64,000 nucleotides of DNA, taken from contig DETL01000028.1 of assembly GCA_002361625.1 (NCBI GenBank), positions 1 through 64,000 on the forward strand. Reading direction: 5' to 3'. Each line of letters starts with the position of its first letter. Within the stretch, counting starts at the first letter, position 1. Made by a program: the position numbers and the translations under genes. Positions 16,556-26,189 of this stretch are shown piece by piece. Below the pieces are notes generated by a model. That model had not been told where the DNA came from, did not search any database, and was given only the letters and a program-made list of their open reading frames with translations. The stretch comes from Bacteroidales bacterium UBA3289 (GTDB lineage Bacteria > Bacteroidota > Bacteroidia > Bacteroidales > UBA932).

Positions 16556-18871
16556 ATGTCAGAGAATACCCGCAAGAAGATCATCCGTTGGTTCTGGATC
16601 CTTCTCCTCGCCCCCATCGCCCTGGTGCTCGTGCTGCTGGGGATCGTTTGGGCCTTCGCCGAGATCCCGACCATCGAAGAGCTGGAGAATCCCGACAGCA
16701 AGCTCGCCACCCAGGTCATCGCCGAGGAAGGCGAGATCCTCACAACCTACCATATCGAAAACCGTACGTTCGTGGGCTATGACGAACTGCCCCTGCACCT
16801 GGTGCAGGCGACCGTCGCCACGGAAGACGCCCGTTTCTACCGGCATTCCGGGATCGACATCCCGAGCCTTTTCCGCGTCCTGTTCAAGACGCTCCTCTCC
16901 CGTGACTCCAGCCAGGGCGGCGGTTCCACCATCACCCAGCAGCTGGCGAAGACGTTGTATCCCCGCAAGGAGCATGCCTCCAAGCTGGACATGGTCTGGA
17001 TCAAGCTCCGCGAATGGATCACCGCCGTGAAACTCGAGCGCAACTATACGAAGGAGGAGATCGTGGACATGTACCTGAACGCCGTGTTCTTCGGATCCAA
17101 CTCGTACGGGATCCAGTCCGCCTCCCTGCAGTTCTTCGGCAAGAACCCCATCGACCTCAAGGTGGAGGAGAGCGCCGTCCTCGTGGGCATGGTGAACAAA
17201 CCCACCCGCTACAACCCCGCCATCAACCCCGACAAGGCCCTGGAACGGCGGAACCTGGTGCTCGGCCGCATGGTGGAGCACGATTACCTGACGCGGGCGG
17301 AATGCGACTCCCTGCGGAACCTGCCCATCGAACTGCATACGCGCGGGATGGACCGCACCACGGGCGTGGGCCCCTACTTCCGCGACATGCTTCGCCGGAC
17401 GATGTCCGCCGAGCGTCCGCGCCGGAAGGATTACCCCACCGTGGAGGATTTCCGGGCGGATTCCCTCCAGTGGGCCGACGACCCCCTGTACGGTTGGCTG
17501 AACAAGAACCTCAAGAACGACGGTACTCCGTATGACCTGGACAAGGACGGCCTGCGGATCTATACCACCATCAATTACAAGATGCAGCGCTATGCGGAGG
17601 AGGCGGTCGCCGAACACCTGGGGAAGAATCTCCAGAACGCCTTCTTCCGGGAACTCCGTGGCAAGAAGAATGCTCCGTTCGCAAACGGGACGGACCAGAA
17701 GGTCATCGACGTCGCCATGTCCCAGGCCCGCCGCTGGAGCGACCGCAACCGCATGATGAAGGCCTCCGGCAAGTCTGATTCCGAGATCCTCAAGAGTTTC
17801 TCCCAGAAGGTGCCCATGCGCGTGTTCACCTGGGACAAGCCCGGCTATCGGGACACCGTGATGACTCCGGATGATTCCATCCGCTACTACAAGTCCTTCT
17901 TCCGGGCGGCCTTCATGGCCATCGAGCCGGTCACGGGACACATCCGCGCCTATGTGGGGGGACCCGACTACCGCTATTTCAAGTATGACAATGTCCGGCA
18001 GGGCAAGCGCCAGGTGGGCTCCACCGTGAAGCCTTTCCTCTATACCCTGGCGATGGAGTCCGGCATGACCCCCTGCGACAAGGTGCTCAACGTGCCGCAG
18101 GTCCTGGTGGTGAACGGCGACCAGACCTGGACGCCGCAGGATCCGCATACGAGCGGAACGATGGTGGACCTCCGCTGGGGACTCGCGCAGAGTTCCAACT
18201 CGGTCGCGGCCTACCTGATGAAGCAGCTGGGACCCGAAGCGATGGTTGCGATGATGCACAAGATGGGCATCTCCGGCCGTATCGACCCGGTCGTCTCCCT
18301 GTGCGTAGGCTCGGCGGACCTCTCCGTCTATGAAATGGTCACGGCCTACAACACGTTCCCTTCCCGGGGCCTGTACACCTATCCGCTGTTTGTCACGCGG
18401 ATCGAGGACAGCGATGGCAACGTTCTCGGACAGTTCTCCGACCGCCGCCATGAAGCCGTCTCCGAGGATGCGGCCTACGCCATGATTCAGATGATGCGGG
18501 GCGTCGTGGACGGAGGAACGGGCTCCCGCCTCCGCTTCCGCTATGGCCTCAGCGGTCCCATCGCCGGCAAGACCGGCACCACCAACGACAATTCCGACGG
18601 CTGGTTCATCGGCTATACGCCTACCATCACCGCCGGCGTCTGGGTGGGTGCGGAGGACCGGTATGTCCATTTTGCCTCCACCGCCCTGGGCCAGGGAGCC
18701 AACATGGCGCTCCCCATCTGGGGAATCTGGATGAAGAAAGTCCTGGCGGACGGAACGCTCGGAATCTCTTCGAACGACGTTTTCCCGGCAGGGGTGGAGC
18801 GTTCCTTCTGCAACGGAGAGGAGGGGGCCGCCGCCGCGAAGTCCGACCTGGAAGAATACTACTTTGAATAA
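16556..18871 (+). CDS. Penicillin-binding protein 1A (bifunctional class A PBP)
   Basis: Bifunctional glycosyltransferase/transpeptidase of 771 residues. The start MSENTRKKIIRWFWILLLAP is preferred; the open frame runs 38 codons further upstream, through the leader hairpin and the -7 box. A membrane anchor lies at about 11-33. GT51 domain: catalytic E90 in EDARFYRHSG (90-99) and GGSTITQQLAKTLYP (122-136). Transpeptidase domain: S489-T-V-K492 in VGSTVKPFLY, SSNSVAAYL (SxN) and KTGTT near 672; all motifs are intact. It heads an operon with ddl (9-bp gap), prmC and a U32-family gene. Long antisense frames across it are codon-bias shadows. Confidence 0.95.
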   Translation: MSENTRKKIIRWFWILLLAPIALVLVLLGIVWAFAEIPTIEELENPDSKLATQVIAEEGEILTTYHIENRTFVGYDELPLHLVQATVATEDARFYRHSGIDIPSLFRVLFKTLLSRDSSQGGGSTITQQLAKTLYPRKEHASKLDMVWIKLREWITAVKLERNYTKEEIVDMYLNAVFFGSNSYGIQSASLQFFGKNPIDLKVEESAVLVGMVNKPTRYNPAINPDKALERRNLVLGRMVEHDYLTRAECDSLRNLPIELHTRGMDRTTGVGPYFRDMLRRTMSAERPRRKDYPTVEDFRADSLQWADDPLYGWLNKNLKNDGTPYDLDKDGLRIYTTINYKMQRYAEEAVAEHLGKNLQNAFFRELRGKKNAPFANGTDQKVIDVAMSQARRWSDRNRMMKASGKSDSEILKSFSQKVPMRVFTWDKPGYRDTVMTPDDSIRYYKSFFRAAFMAIEPVTGHIRAYVGGPDYRYFKYDNVRQGKRQVGSTVKPFLYTLAMESGMTPCDKVLNVPQVLVVNGDQTWTPQDPHTSGTMVDLRWGLAQSSNSVAAYLMKQLGPEAMVAMMHKMGISGRIDPVVSLCVGSADLSVYEMVTAYNTFPSRGLYTYPLFVTRIEDSDGNVLGQFSDRRHEAVSEDAAYAMIQMMRGVVDGGTGSRLRFRYGLSGPIAGKTGTTNDNSDGWFIGYTPTITAGVWVGAEDRYVHFASTALGQGANMALPIWGIWMKKVLADGTLGISSNDVFPAGVERSFCNGEEGAAAAKSDLEEYYFE

Positions 18872-18880
18872 CGATACTTT

Positions 18881-19900
18881 ATGTCTGATTGCAAACGGAT
18901 AGCCGTCATCTATGGAAGTGATTCCTCCGAATGGGAGGTCTCGTGCCGGAGCGGGGAGTTCACCGCCTCCCGCATTGACGAATTCAAATACGATGTCTAT
19001 GAAATCTTCGCCCGTTTCGGGGACTGGAAGCTTGTCGCCATGCGGAAAGCCAATGCGATGCGGGTCCCGTTCCCCGAGGGAGCGCAACCCCAGGTGGACA
19101 AGACGGATTTCTCCGTCCGCGTCCTGGGCGAGAAGGTGAATTTCGACTTTGTCTATATCATGCAGCATGGCGCTCCGGGCGAGACCGGCCTCCTGCAGGG
19201 ATATTTCGAGATGCTGGGCATCCCGCACTCTTCCTGCAGCGCTTTCGTCACCACGGTGGCCTTTGACAAGTATTCCTGCAAGAGCTACCTCCGCGGGGAA
19301 GATTACGTGAAACTGGCTCCGGACGCCTTCTACCGGAAAGGGGAGGACCTGGATACTTTCGTCTCCCGGACGCTGGAGCGGCTGGGCCTGCCCCTGTTCG
19401 TGAAGCCCACCGCCGGCGGTTCCAGCTTCGGCATCACCCGGGTTACGGAGGCGGAGGAACTGCCCGCCGCCGTCCGGTATGCCCTGACGGAAGGGGACAC
19501 GGTCATCGTGGAGCGGGGAATCCAGTCGGAGCATGAACTCACCTGCGCCGTCTATTTCGACGGCGAGAAGGTGAAGGCGCTCCCCGTCATCGAAATCATT
19601 TCCCAGACCGGATGGTTCGATTACGACGCAAAATACAACGGCCTCAGCCAGGAAGTGTGCCCGGCCGAAATCCCGAATGCCTTGACCGAGCGTATCCAGG
19701 ATATCTCCCGGCGCATCTATCGCCGTCTCGGCTGCAAGGGACTGGTCCGGATGGACTATATCGTCGCTACGGACGGGATCTATTTCCTGGAAGTGAACAT
19801 CATCCCGGGCATGACCAACGCGTCGCTGGTCCCGAAGATGGTCCGTGCCGCCGGCATGAACATCACCGATTTCCTGACCACGATCATCGAAAACGCCTAG
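18881..19900 (+). CDS. ddl: D-alanine--D-alanine ligase
   Basis: ATP-grasp ligase of 339 residues that makes the D-Ala-D-Ala dipeptide for peptidoglycan, the substrate of the PBP encoded 9 bp upstream. Family blocks: IAVIYGSDSSEWEVSCRSG at the N-terminus, MQHGAPGETGLLQGYFEMLG (about 92-111; the HGxxGE motif), the ATP-grasp lid region PLFVKPTAGGSSFGI (about 171-185), RMDYIV and EVNIIPGMTNASLVPKM (about 306-322; Mg-binding E and N). The HGAPGETG motif differs slightly from the common HGxxGEDG, as in other Bacteroidetes enzymes. Read in one operon with PBP1A and prmC. Confidence 0.94.
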   Translation: MSDCKRIAVIYGSDSSEWEVSCRSGEFTASRIDEFKYDVYEIFARFGDWKLVAMRKANAMRVPFPEGAQPQVDKTDFSVRVLGEKVNFDFVYIMQHGAPGETGLLQGYFEMLGIPHSSCSAFVTTVAFDKYSCKSYLRGEDYVKLAPDAFYRKGEDLDTFVSRTLERLGLPLFVKPTAGGSSFGITRVTEAEELPAAVRYALTEGDTVIVERGIQSEHELTCAVYFDGEKVKALPVIEIISQTGWFDYDAKYNGLSQEVCPAEIPNALTERIQDISRRIYRRLGCKGLVRMDYIVATDGIYFLEVNIIPGMTNASLVPKMVRAAGMNITDFLTTIIENA

Positions 19901-19904
19901 GCCC

Positions 19905-20807
19905 ATGCTCCTGTCCGAATTCATCCGGGATGGTGTCACCTCGCTGGAAAGCCTGTACCCCACGGCGGAGGCGAAGGCCGTCGTCCTGCAGCTTTGCTCC
20001 GAAGTGCTGGGCACCAAGAACTATACGCACATCATCGAGCCGCAGTACCAGATTGACAAGAAAAAGGTGCAGCCCCTCGCGGAAGCGATGGTCCGGCTCC
20101 AGGCCGGGGAACCCATCCAGTACGTAGTCGGAAAGACCGAGTTCTGCGGCCATATCTTCAAGGTGGACAAGAATGTCCTGGTCCCGCGTCCCGAGACGGA
20201 ACTCCTGGTGCGGGAAGCCATCAAGCTGGCGGCCCGGATCAAGCAGCGCCGCATCCCTTACGGCCGGAGCGCCGAACCCGTGCGCATCCTGGACCTTTGT
20301 ACCGGATCGGGCAATATCGCCTGGACGGTCGCCCTGGCGGTCCCGGGATCGCGGGTCGTGGGGGTGGACAATTCGGAGGGCGCCCTGGATGTCGCCCGGA
20401 GCCAGAATTTCTCCGCCGAGATCAAGGCCTCCGGCGCCCAGGCTCCGACCTTCGTCAATGCCGATGTCCTGGATCCCGAACAGGAATTCAACTTCGGGGA
20501 ATTCGACCTCATCCTCTCCAATCCGCCCTATGTGATGGAGTCCGAGAAACATCTGATCCGGAAGAATGTCCTGGACTATGAGCCCGAGTCGGCCCTGTTC
20601 GTGCCGGATGAGGATCCGCTCAAGTTCTACCGGGCGATCGCCCGCTGGTCCACCCGGTTCCTGGCCTCCGAAGGCAAGGGCCTGACGGAGATCAACGAGG
20701 TACTCGGGAAGGAGACGGAAGCCGTGTTCCGCGAGGCCGGCTTCGGCCAGACCGACATCGTCAAGGACTTCTACGACCGCAACCGCTTCATCTTCTACAC
20801 GAAATAA
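19905..20807 (+). CDS. prmC: Peptide chain release factor N5-glutamine methyltransferase
   Basis: SAM-dependent methyltransferase of 300 residues that modifies the GGQ glutamine of release factors RF1 and RF2. The N-terminal helical domain (about 1-95) recognises the factor. The catalytic domain has the SAM-binding motif ILDLCTGSGNIAWTVAL (about 125-141), VDNSEGALDVAR (about 150-161) and the active-site NPPY in LSNPPYVMESEK (about 205-216). A short basic insertion (RIKQRRIPYGRSAEP, about 109-123) precedes motif I. It starts 4 bp after the ddl stop, as part of the PBP1A-ddl-prmC-U32 run. Confidence 0.94.
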   Translation: MLLSEFIRDGVTSLESLYPTAEAKAVVLQLCSEVLGTKNYTHIIEPQYQIDKKKVQPLAEAMVRLQAGEPIQYVVGKTEFCGHIFKVDKNVLVPRPETELLVREAIKLAARIKQRRIPYGRSAEPVRILDLCTGSGNIAWTVALAVPGSRVVGVDNSEGALDVARSQNFSAEIKASGAQAPTFVNADVLDPEQEFNFGEFDLILSNPPYVMESEKHLIRKNVLDYEPESALFVPDEDPLKFYRAIARWSTRFLASEGKGLTEINEVLGKETEAVFREAGFGQTDIVKDFYDRNRFIFYTK

Positions 20808-20808
20808 C

Positions 20809-22617
20809 GTGCGTCCCCTCGAGCTTCTCGCGCCCGCCCGTACGGCAGAAATCGGCATGGCAGCCATCGACTGCGGTGCCGATGCCGTCTATATCGCCGG
20901 CCCGGCCTTCGGGGCGCGGCAGGCGGCCGGGAATCCGGTGGAGGACATCCGCCGTCTCTGCGACTATGCGCATCAGTTCGGCGTCCGGATCTACGTGACT
21001 TTCAACACGCTGGTCTATGAGGAGGAAATCCCGGAGGCGCGGCGTCTCCTGCAGGAGCTCTCCGATGCCGGGGTGGATGCCCTCATCGTCCAGGATCCGG
21101 CCGTGACGCAGCTGGCCCCGGAGGGGATGGTCCTCCACGCCTCCACCCAGTGCGCCATCCGGACGCCGGAAAAGGCCCGCTTCACCGAGAGTCTGGGATA
21201 CGGGCGGCTGGTGCTGGAGCGGGAACTCTCGCTGGATCAGATCCGTTCCATCCGGGAGGCGGTAGGGGCGGAGCTGGAATGTTTTGTCCATGGCGCCCTT
21301 TGCGTCTGTTACAGCGGACAGTGTTATCTCTCGGAGTATCTTTCGGGGCGGAGTGCGAACCGGGGCGCCTGCATCCAGGCCTGCCGGTCGCTCTATGACC
21401 TGGAGGACGGGGAAGGCCATGTCCTGGTCCGGAACAAGGCGCTGCTCTCGCTGAAGGATTTCAACCTGATCCACCGCTTGGAGGACCTGGCCGAGGCTGG
21501 TGCGGATTCCTTCAAGATCGAGGGCCGTCTCAAGAGCATATCCTATGTCCGGAATGTCGTCCGGGCCTATTCCGAGGCGCTGGACGCCCTGGTCCGCCGT
21601 TTTCCGGACAAATATCGCCGCAGTTCTTTCGGAACGGTCCGGGGCGGTTTCGCGCCCAACCTTCGGAAGACCTTCAACCGGGACTATACGGAACTTTTCC
21701 TGGACGGGCGGCGCGGTTCCTGGTCCTCGATGGAAGCCCCCAAGTCCATGGGCGAGTACATCGGCACGGTCGCTTCCATCCGAAGCGGGGTCGTGACGGT
21801 GCAGGCGGCGGATCCCTCCCTCCTGCTCCATAACGGCGACGGCTTCGCTTTCGTGGACCGGAACGGGGAAATCGTCGGTTTCCGGGGCGATGTCTGCGAG
21901 GGGTTTGTCATCCGCTGCAAGCCTGTGGAGGGCCTGAAGCCCGGTTTGCGGCTGTACCGCAATATCGACGCGGAATTCGAACACCGGCTGGAAGCGGACC
22001 GTCCGGTCCGGGAAATCGCCGTACAGGTGCAGGTCCGGCTGGCCTCCGGGAGCATTTCGGCCGAGGCCGTCACCGAGGATGGCCGTACGGCCGTCGTCTC
22101 CGGGGAAATGGCTGTCGACCCGGCCCGGGACCCGGAACGCATGCTGGATACCGTCCGGACACAGCTTTCCAAGCGGACGGGAAACTATTCATTTGCGGTG
22201 ACCGGGGTGGAGTCGGACTGTTCCGTCCCCTTCGTCCCCGTCTCTTTCCTGAACGGCATCCGCCGCTCCCTGGCGGAGAGGCTTGACGTCCTGCCGGTCC
22301 GGATGCTGCCTTTGCGGGAAGGAGTCATCGACCCGGTTTCCGCACCGGAAACGCTTTCCTATAAGGACAATGTGGCGAACTCCCTCGCCCGGGCCGTTTA
22401 CCGGGAGCGGGGCGCCACTGAAATGGAGGATGCCTATGAACTCACCCATCGTGAGGGCATCGAATACATGCGCACCAAGTACTGCCTTCGCCACGAACTG
22501 GGCATCTGTCCCAAACAGCGTCCCGGAACCCGTCCCGATCCGCTGTATCTCCGGAACAATGGCCGTCGGCTCCGCCTGGACTTCGACTGCCGCGCCTGCG
22601 AGATGACGGTGCGGTGA
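20809..22617 (+). CDS. U32-family protein, RlhA-like (23S rRNA cytidine hydroxylation or peptidase)
   Basis: Protein of 602 residues starting with GTG 1 bp after the prmC stop (MRPLELLAPARTAEIGMAAI). It carries the complete U32 signature ECFVHGALCVCYSGQCYLS (about 159-177) and the second block DSFKIEGRLKSISYVRNVV (about 234-252). U32 proteins include collagenase-like peptidases and the tRNA/rRNA hydroxylation enzymes TrhP and RlhA. The length, with a C-terminal extension ending in the Cys-bearing RLDFDCRACEMTVR, resembles E. coli RlhA (about 650 residues), which makes 5-hydroxycytidine in 23S rRNA. Neighbouring prmC also acts in translation. RlhA-like is the favoured reading, not proven. A strong terminator follows. 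Confidence 0.85.
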   Translation: MRPLELLAPARTAEIGMAAIDCGADAVYIAGPAFGARQAAGNPVEDIRRLCDYAHQFGVRIYVTFNTLVYEEEIPEARRLLQELSDAGVDALIVQDPAVTQLAPEGMVLHASTQCAIRTPEKARFTESLGYGRLVLERELSLDQIRSIREAVGAELECFVHGALCVCYSGQCYLSEYLSGRSANRGACIQACRSLYDLEDGEGHVLVRNKALLSLKDFNLIHRLEDLAEAGADSFKIEGRLKSISYVRNVVRAYSEALDALVRRFPDKYRRSSFGTVRGGFAPNLRKTFNRDYTELFLDGRRGSWSSMEAPKSMGEYIGTVASIRSGVVTVQAADPSLLLHNGDGFAFVDRNGEIVGFRGDVCEGFVIRCKPVEGLKPGLRLYRNIDAEFEHRLEADRPVREIAVQVQVRLASGSISAEAVTEDGRTAVVSGEMAVDPARDPERMLDTVRTQLSKRTGNYSFAVTGVESDCSVPFVPVSFLNGIRRSLAERLDVLPVRMLPLREGVIDPVSAPETLSYKDNVANSLARAVYRERGATEMEDAYELTHREGIEYMRTKYCLRHELGICPKQRPGTRPDPLYLRNNGRRLRLDFDCRACEMTVR

Positions 22618-22622
22618 TAATA

Positions 22623-22656
22623 AAAACGCCTTGGGTAAACTCACCCAAGGCGTTTT
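22623..22656. terminator. Bidirectional terminator
   Basis: Perfect 14-bp stem AAAACGCCTTGGGT (22623-22636) / ACCCAAGGCGTTTT (22643-22656) with a 6-base loop. A and T runs on the two sides let it work for the plus-strand operon ending at 22617 and the minus-strand receptor gene ending at 22697. Confidence 0.88.
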
Positions 22657-22696
22657 CGTTAATGTGTTGTCTTTCATCTGTTTTGCCGAAACAGTG

Positions 22697-25600
22697 CTAG
22701 AAGAACAGGCGGGCGCTCAGGAGCAGCTGCCAGGTGTTGAACGTGTTGCGGTAGTTCTTGACGGTCGGGGCGTTGAAGGTATAGACGCCTTCGCTGCCGG
22801 CCTTGCTGATCTCGAGGATGTTCTCGGAGCTGACCTGCTTGGTGAGACCCCAGTTGGAGTTGATCAGGTTGGCGACGTTCAGGACGTCCACGCCCACCTG
22901 CAGGGTCGTCGGCTTGCCGGCGACGTCCAGGATGAAGTCCTGCGCCACCTTCAGGTTGAGGCGGTTCTGCCAGGGAGCGACCTTGGCGCCGCGCTCGGAG
23001 TACTGGCCGCGGTGCTTGGAGAGGTAGCTGTCGTTCTCGATGAATTCCTTGAAGGCGGCTTTGTTGGCTTCGTCCTTGAAGTTCATCTTGGCGAGATCGG
23101 CGTCGGTGGGGATGTACATCAGGTTCTGGGAACCGCCCACGCCGGTGACGTCATTGACATACCTGCCGGAACGGACACCGAAGGTGTAGGAATAGCGGGT
23201 GTAGGAGTAACCGCCCACGAAGCAGTGGTTGAAGCCCTCGTAGAACAGGCCCAGGGTGGTGGCGAGGTGCTTGCCTTCCTGGATCTTGTAGCCGATGTTG
23301 GCGATCACGCGGTTCGGGGAGACGAAGGCGGAGTGGCCGAGTTCGGGCTTGTTGGAACCGTTCACGCTGTAGTTGCCGCCGGAGAACAGGGAGGAAACCT
23401 GGTCGCCGTAGCCTTCCTGGATGGACTTGGAGTCGCTGCGGGTGTAGGCCGCCATGAGGCTCAGGCCATTGTTGAAGTTCTTGGAGAGCTGGGCGGTCAC
23501 GGAGTAGTAGGTGCCGTGGAGGTTGGAGTTCGTCAGGTAGTACGGGCTCACGGTGCCGCCGAGGCTGTTCTTGATCCGCTCGGAGGTCCAGGAGGCACGC
23601 TTGCCGGGTTCGCCGGGGAGCTGAATGCCGTCACCTTCGACATAACCGAGACGAAGGGCCTGCACGGTGTTGAAATCGTAGTTGTAGATGCCTTCGATGG
23701 ATCCCTTGATGCCGCCGGGGAGGTTCACGTCCACGGCGAGGGAAGTCTTCCAGGTGGTAGGCATCTTCAGGTTCTTGTCGATGAGGGTGGCTCCGGTCGG
23801 AGCGGCGAGATCCTGGGCCTTGAACGTGCCGCCGTAGATGTCCTTCAGGATCTCATCCGTGGTGGCGTGGAAGCTCGGGGTGTTCGGGTTCGTGCCGTCG
23901 GTGTCGATATACTGGGCCTGGATGCAGTTGCTGTTGCCGGCCACGGAAACGATCCACACGAACGGAATGCGGCCGGTGTACAGGCCGGAACCGCCGCGGA
24001 CCACGAGGTTGCGGTTCTTCAGGACATCCCAGTTGAAGCCGATGCGCGGGGAGAGGTTGATGCGGGCCTTCGGCATGTCGGCGGTGCTCAGGCCCTTCAT
24101 GGACTGGCTGCCGGCGGCAAGCTGGAGGAATTCCTTGTTCTCATTGCCGGCGATGGTCGGGTAGAACGGGAGTTCGGCGCGGAGGCCGACGGTGAGCTTG
24201 AAGTAGTCGCTGAAGTCGAACTCGTCCTGGAGGTAGGCGGAAGCCTGGTTGTAGCTGAAGGCCGGGAATACCTGGGCGAGGTCGTCGCGGTTGGAGTGGG
24301 TGATGGCGAAGGCCACCGGCTTGCCCTCGGAGAGGAAGGACTCCCAGCTGTCATAGACATAGTAGCCGAGGCCGCCCTGCATGAAACCGTTCTTGGTGTT
24401 GTCGTACTCGTACTGGAGACCGGCGACGAAGTTGTTGATGCCGGCGGACCAGGTGAGTTCGTCCGTGACGACGACGGTGTGCACGTCGCGGAGGTTGCCG
24501 AAGGTGAACGGGTCGGGACCGAAGGAAGTCAGCACGGCCCGGTTGTCCTTGCCGTCCTTGTCCTTGTAGTTTTCGAGGATGTCCACGGTCGGGAAATTGC
24601 CGCCCACGAAGCTGCGGGGCTCGTTCTGGTGGGACCAGGTGGCACGCAGCATGTTGGCGCCCTTGCCGTCGAACAGGCGGGAGTTCAGTTCAGCCGCCAC
24701 GGAGGTGAAGTTTTGCTCCTGATAGTACCTGCTGGACTCGAAGAACTGGGCATAGGTGGACGTACGGCCGTAGGTGTTGCGGTCATACGGGTTCGGGTTG
24801 ATGGGGTTCACCGAGCTGGACGGGGAGTTGGAGTCGAAGTTGTGCGTGTGGCTCACGCGGAGGTTGAGCTTGTTCTCGGAGTTGATGATCCAGTCCAGAC
24901 GGCCCATGACCTTGTAGTCCGGGGTGCTCAGGGAATAGCCCTGGTAACGGCCCGGATTGTATCCGTATTTGCTGTCGAGGGTGTTCAGGACTTCCTCCAT
25001 GAAGGATTCCGTCGGGCGGACGACATCCGTATTCGGGACGAAATTCGGGTCCACGCGGCCGGAAGCCGTGCTCACGACCTTGTTGGAACCGGGAACGGTA
25101 TCGGCCGTGTATTCGGCGTTGATGAAGAAGAACAGCTTGTTCTTGATGATGGGGCCGCCCACGGTGAATCCGACCGTGTTATTCAGGAAGTCGGTCTTGT
25201 TCAGGTCTTCGCCTTCCACCTTGTAGCCGCGGACGGCCTGGGAGGTGTAGTAGTCATAGACGGAGGCGTGGAAGTCGTTGGTACCGCTCTTGGTGACGGC
25301 GTTGATCGCACCGCCGGTGAAGCCGGAGTGACGGACGTCGAACGGGGTGATGTTCACGCTCATCTGTTCGATGGCGTCCAGGGAGATCGGGCTTCCGCCG
25401 GCCGGCAGGTTGGAACCGATACCGAAGGCGTTGTTGAAGGCCGCACCGTCCACGGTGACATAGGAGGAACGGTAGTTCCCGCCGCCCACGGCCAGGCCGT
25501 TGGTGGTGGTGGAGGCCTGCGGCGTGAGCTTCATCACGTCGTTCATGCTGCGGCTTACGGTCGGAAGGGACTGCATCGTACGCTGGCTGACGGCGGTACC

Positions 25601-26011
25601 GGCGCCGGAGCGCTTGATGTTCATGCCGGAGTCATTGCCGTCGGCCACGAACACGGCCGCGTCGAGGTTCAGGGATTCATCCTCCAGGAAACCGTCCACG
25701 AGGACCGTTTCACCGAGGGGAGCATAGACATTCTGGTTTTCGATCTTCCGGTAACCGAGCATTTCAATGTTCACGGAATAAGGACCGCCGGGGGTGATGC
25801 CGTTGATGCGGTAGTGGCCGTTCTCGTTCGTGACGGCATAGTAAGTGGCGCCGGTAGGACCGTACGTGGCGATGACGGTGGCGCCTGCGACAGGACCGCC
25901 CTTGTCGGATACGCGTCCTCCCAGGGAGGAAGTCGTCACCTGGGCATGGGCGACGACACCCGCTACCAGCATCGTGGCGGCGAGGAAAAGGAATTTGAGT
26001 TTGAATCTCAT
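22697..26011 (-). CDS. Oar-like TonB-dependent receptor with carboxypeptidase-regulatory domain
   Basis: Outer-membrane protein of about 1104 residues. The start MRFKLKFLFLAATMLVAGVV gives a signal peptide ending at AHA-Q; the open frame extends 30 codons upstream into the leader but without signal character. CarboxypepD_reg domain about 25-105 (GGRVSDKGGPVAGATVIATY), plug about 115-235 (TPQASTTTNGLAVGGGNYRS, GGAINAVTKSGTNDFHASVY), then a large beta-barrel with many aromatic strand ends. This architecture matches the Oar/OmpA-related TonB receptors of Bacteroidetes and myxobacteria, which have been linked to adhesion and export or uptake of large substrates. No SusD-like partner is adjacent, so it is not a classical SusC. 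The leader of about 180 bases follows the ncRNA 26190-26441. Confidence 0.88.
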   Translation of the reverse strand: MRFKLKFLFLAATMLVAGVVAHAQVTTSSLGGRVSDKGGPVAGATVIATYGPTGATYYAVTNENGHYRINGITPGGPYSVNIEMLGYRKIENQNVYAPLGETVLVDGFLEDESLNLDAAVFVADGNDSGMNIKRSGAGTAVSQRTMQSLPTVSRSMNDVMKLTPQASTTTNGLAVGGGNYRSSYVTVDGAAFNNAFGIGSNLPAGGSPISLDAIEQMSVNITPFDVRHSGFTGGAINAVTKSGTNDFHASVYDYYTSQAVRGYKVEGEDLNKTDFLNNTVGFTVGGPIIKNKLFFFINAEYTADTVPGSNKVVSTASGRVDPNFVPNTDVVRPTESFMEEVLNTLDSKYGYNPGRYQGYSLSTPDYKVMGRLDWIINSENKLNLRVSHTHNFDSNSPSSSVNPINPNPYDRNTYGRTSTYAQFFESSRYYQEQNFTSVAAELNSRLFDGKGANMLRATWSHQNEPRSFVGGNFPTVDILENYKDKDGKDNRAVLTSFGPDPFTFGNLRDVHTVVVTDELTWSAGINNFVAGLQYEYDNTKNGFMQGGLGYYVYDSWESFLSEGKPVAFAITHSNRDDLAQVFPAFSYNQASAYLQDEFDFSDYFKLTVGLRAELPFYPTIAGNENKEFLQLAAGSQSMKGLSTADMPKARINLSPRIGFNWDVLKNRNLVVRGGSGLYTGRIPFVWIVSVAGNSNCIQAQYIDTDGTNPNTPSFHATTDEILKDIYGGTFKAQDLAAPTGATLIDKNLKMPTTWKTSLAVDVNLPGGIKGSIEGIYNYDFNTVQALRLGYVEGDGIQLPGEPGKRASWTSERIKNSLGGTVSPYYLTNSNLHGTYYSVTAQLSKNFNNGLSLMAAYTRSDSKSIQEGYGDQVSSLFSGGNYSVNGSNKPELGHSAFVSPNRVIANIGYKIQEGKHLATTLGLFYEGFNHCFVGGYSYTRYSYTFGVRSGRYVNDVTGVGGSQNLMYIPTDADLAKMNFKDEANKAAFKEFIENDSYLSKHRGQYSERGAKVAPWQNRLNLKVAQDFILDVAGKPTTLQVGVDVLNVANLINSNWGLTKQVSSENILEISKAGSEGVYTFNAPTVKNYRNTFNTWQLLLSARLFF

Positions 26012-26084
26012 AAGGTTAAATAAAATGTTGGTTGAGTAAGAATAGGCAACAAAAGGGCGGAACCTCACGGCTGCACCCTTGTGT

Positions 26085-26128
26085 GAACGGAAATTAATCA
26101 ACTTATTAAACTATACATTCTTCCGTTC
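26085..26128. repeat. Inverted repeat in the leader of the Oar-like receptor
   Basis: Perfect 8-bp arms GAACGGAA (26085-26092) and TTCCGTTC (26121-26128) enclose an AT-rich 28-base loop. The 10-bp palindrome ATAGATCTAT follows at 26129-26138. It lies 74 bp upstream of the receptor ATG. No convincing TAnnTTTG box is present between 26012 and 26190, so the receptor may depend on read-through from the upstream RNA promoter or on another sigma factor. Confidence 0.45.
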
Positions 26129-26189
26129 ATAGATCTATATGTCCATCCAATGAATACACTATTTCCCTCCGGCTCCTTCGGGAGGATAC

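Noticed and set aside
16559..20017. 1152-codon minus-strand frame across PBP1A and ddl
   Set aside because: Antisense to two proteins with complete active-site motifs; the translated product has no recognisable domain.
22631..26023. 1130-codon plus-strand frame across the Oar-like receptor
   Set aside because: Low-complexity Gly/Val/Asp-rich shadow of a repetitive GC-rich receptor gene, without start signals or family motifs.
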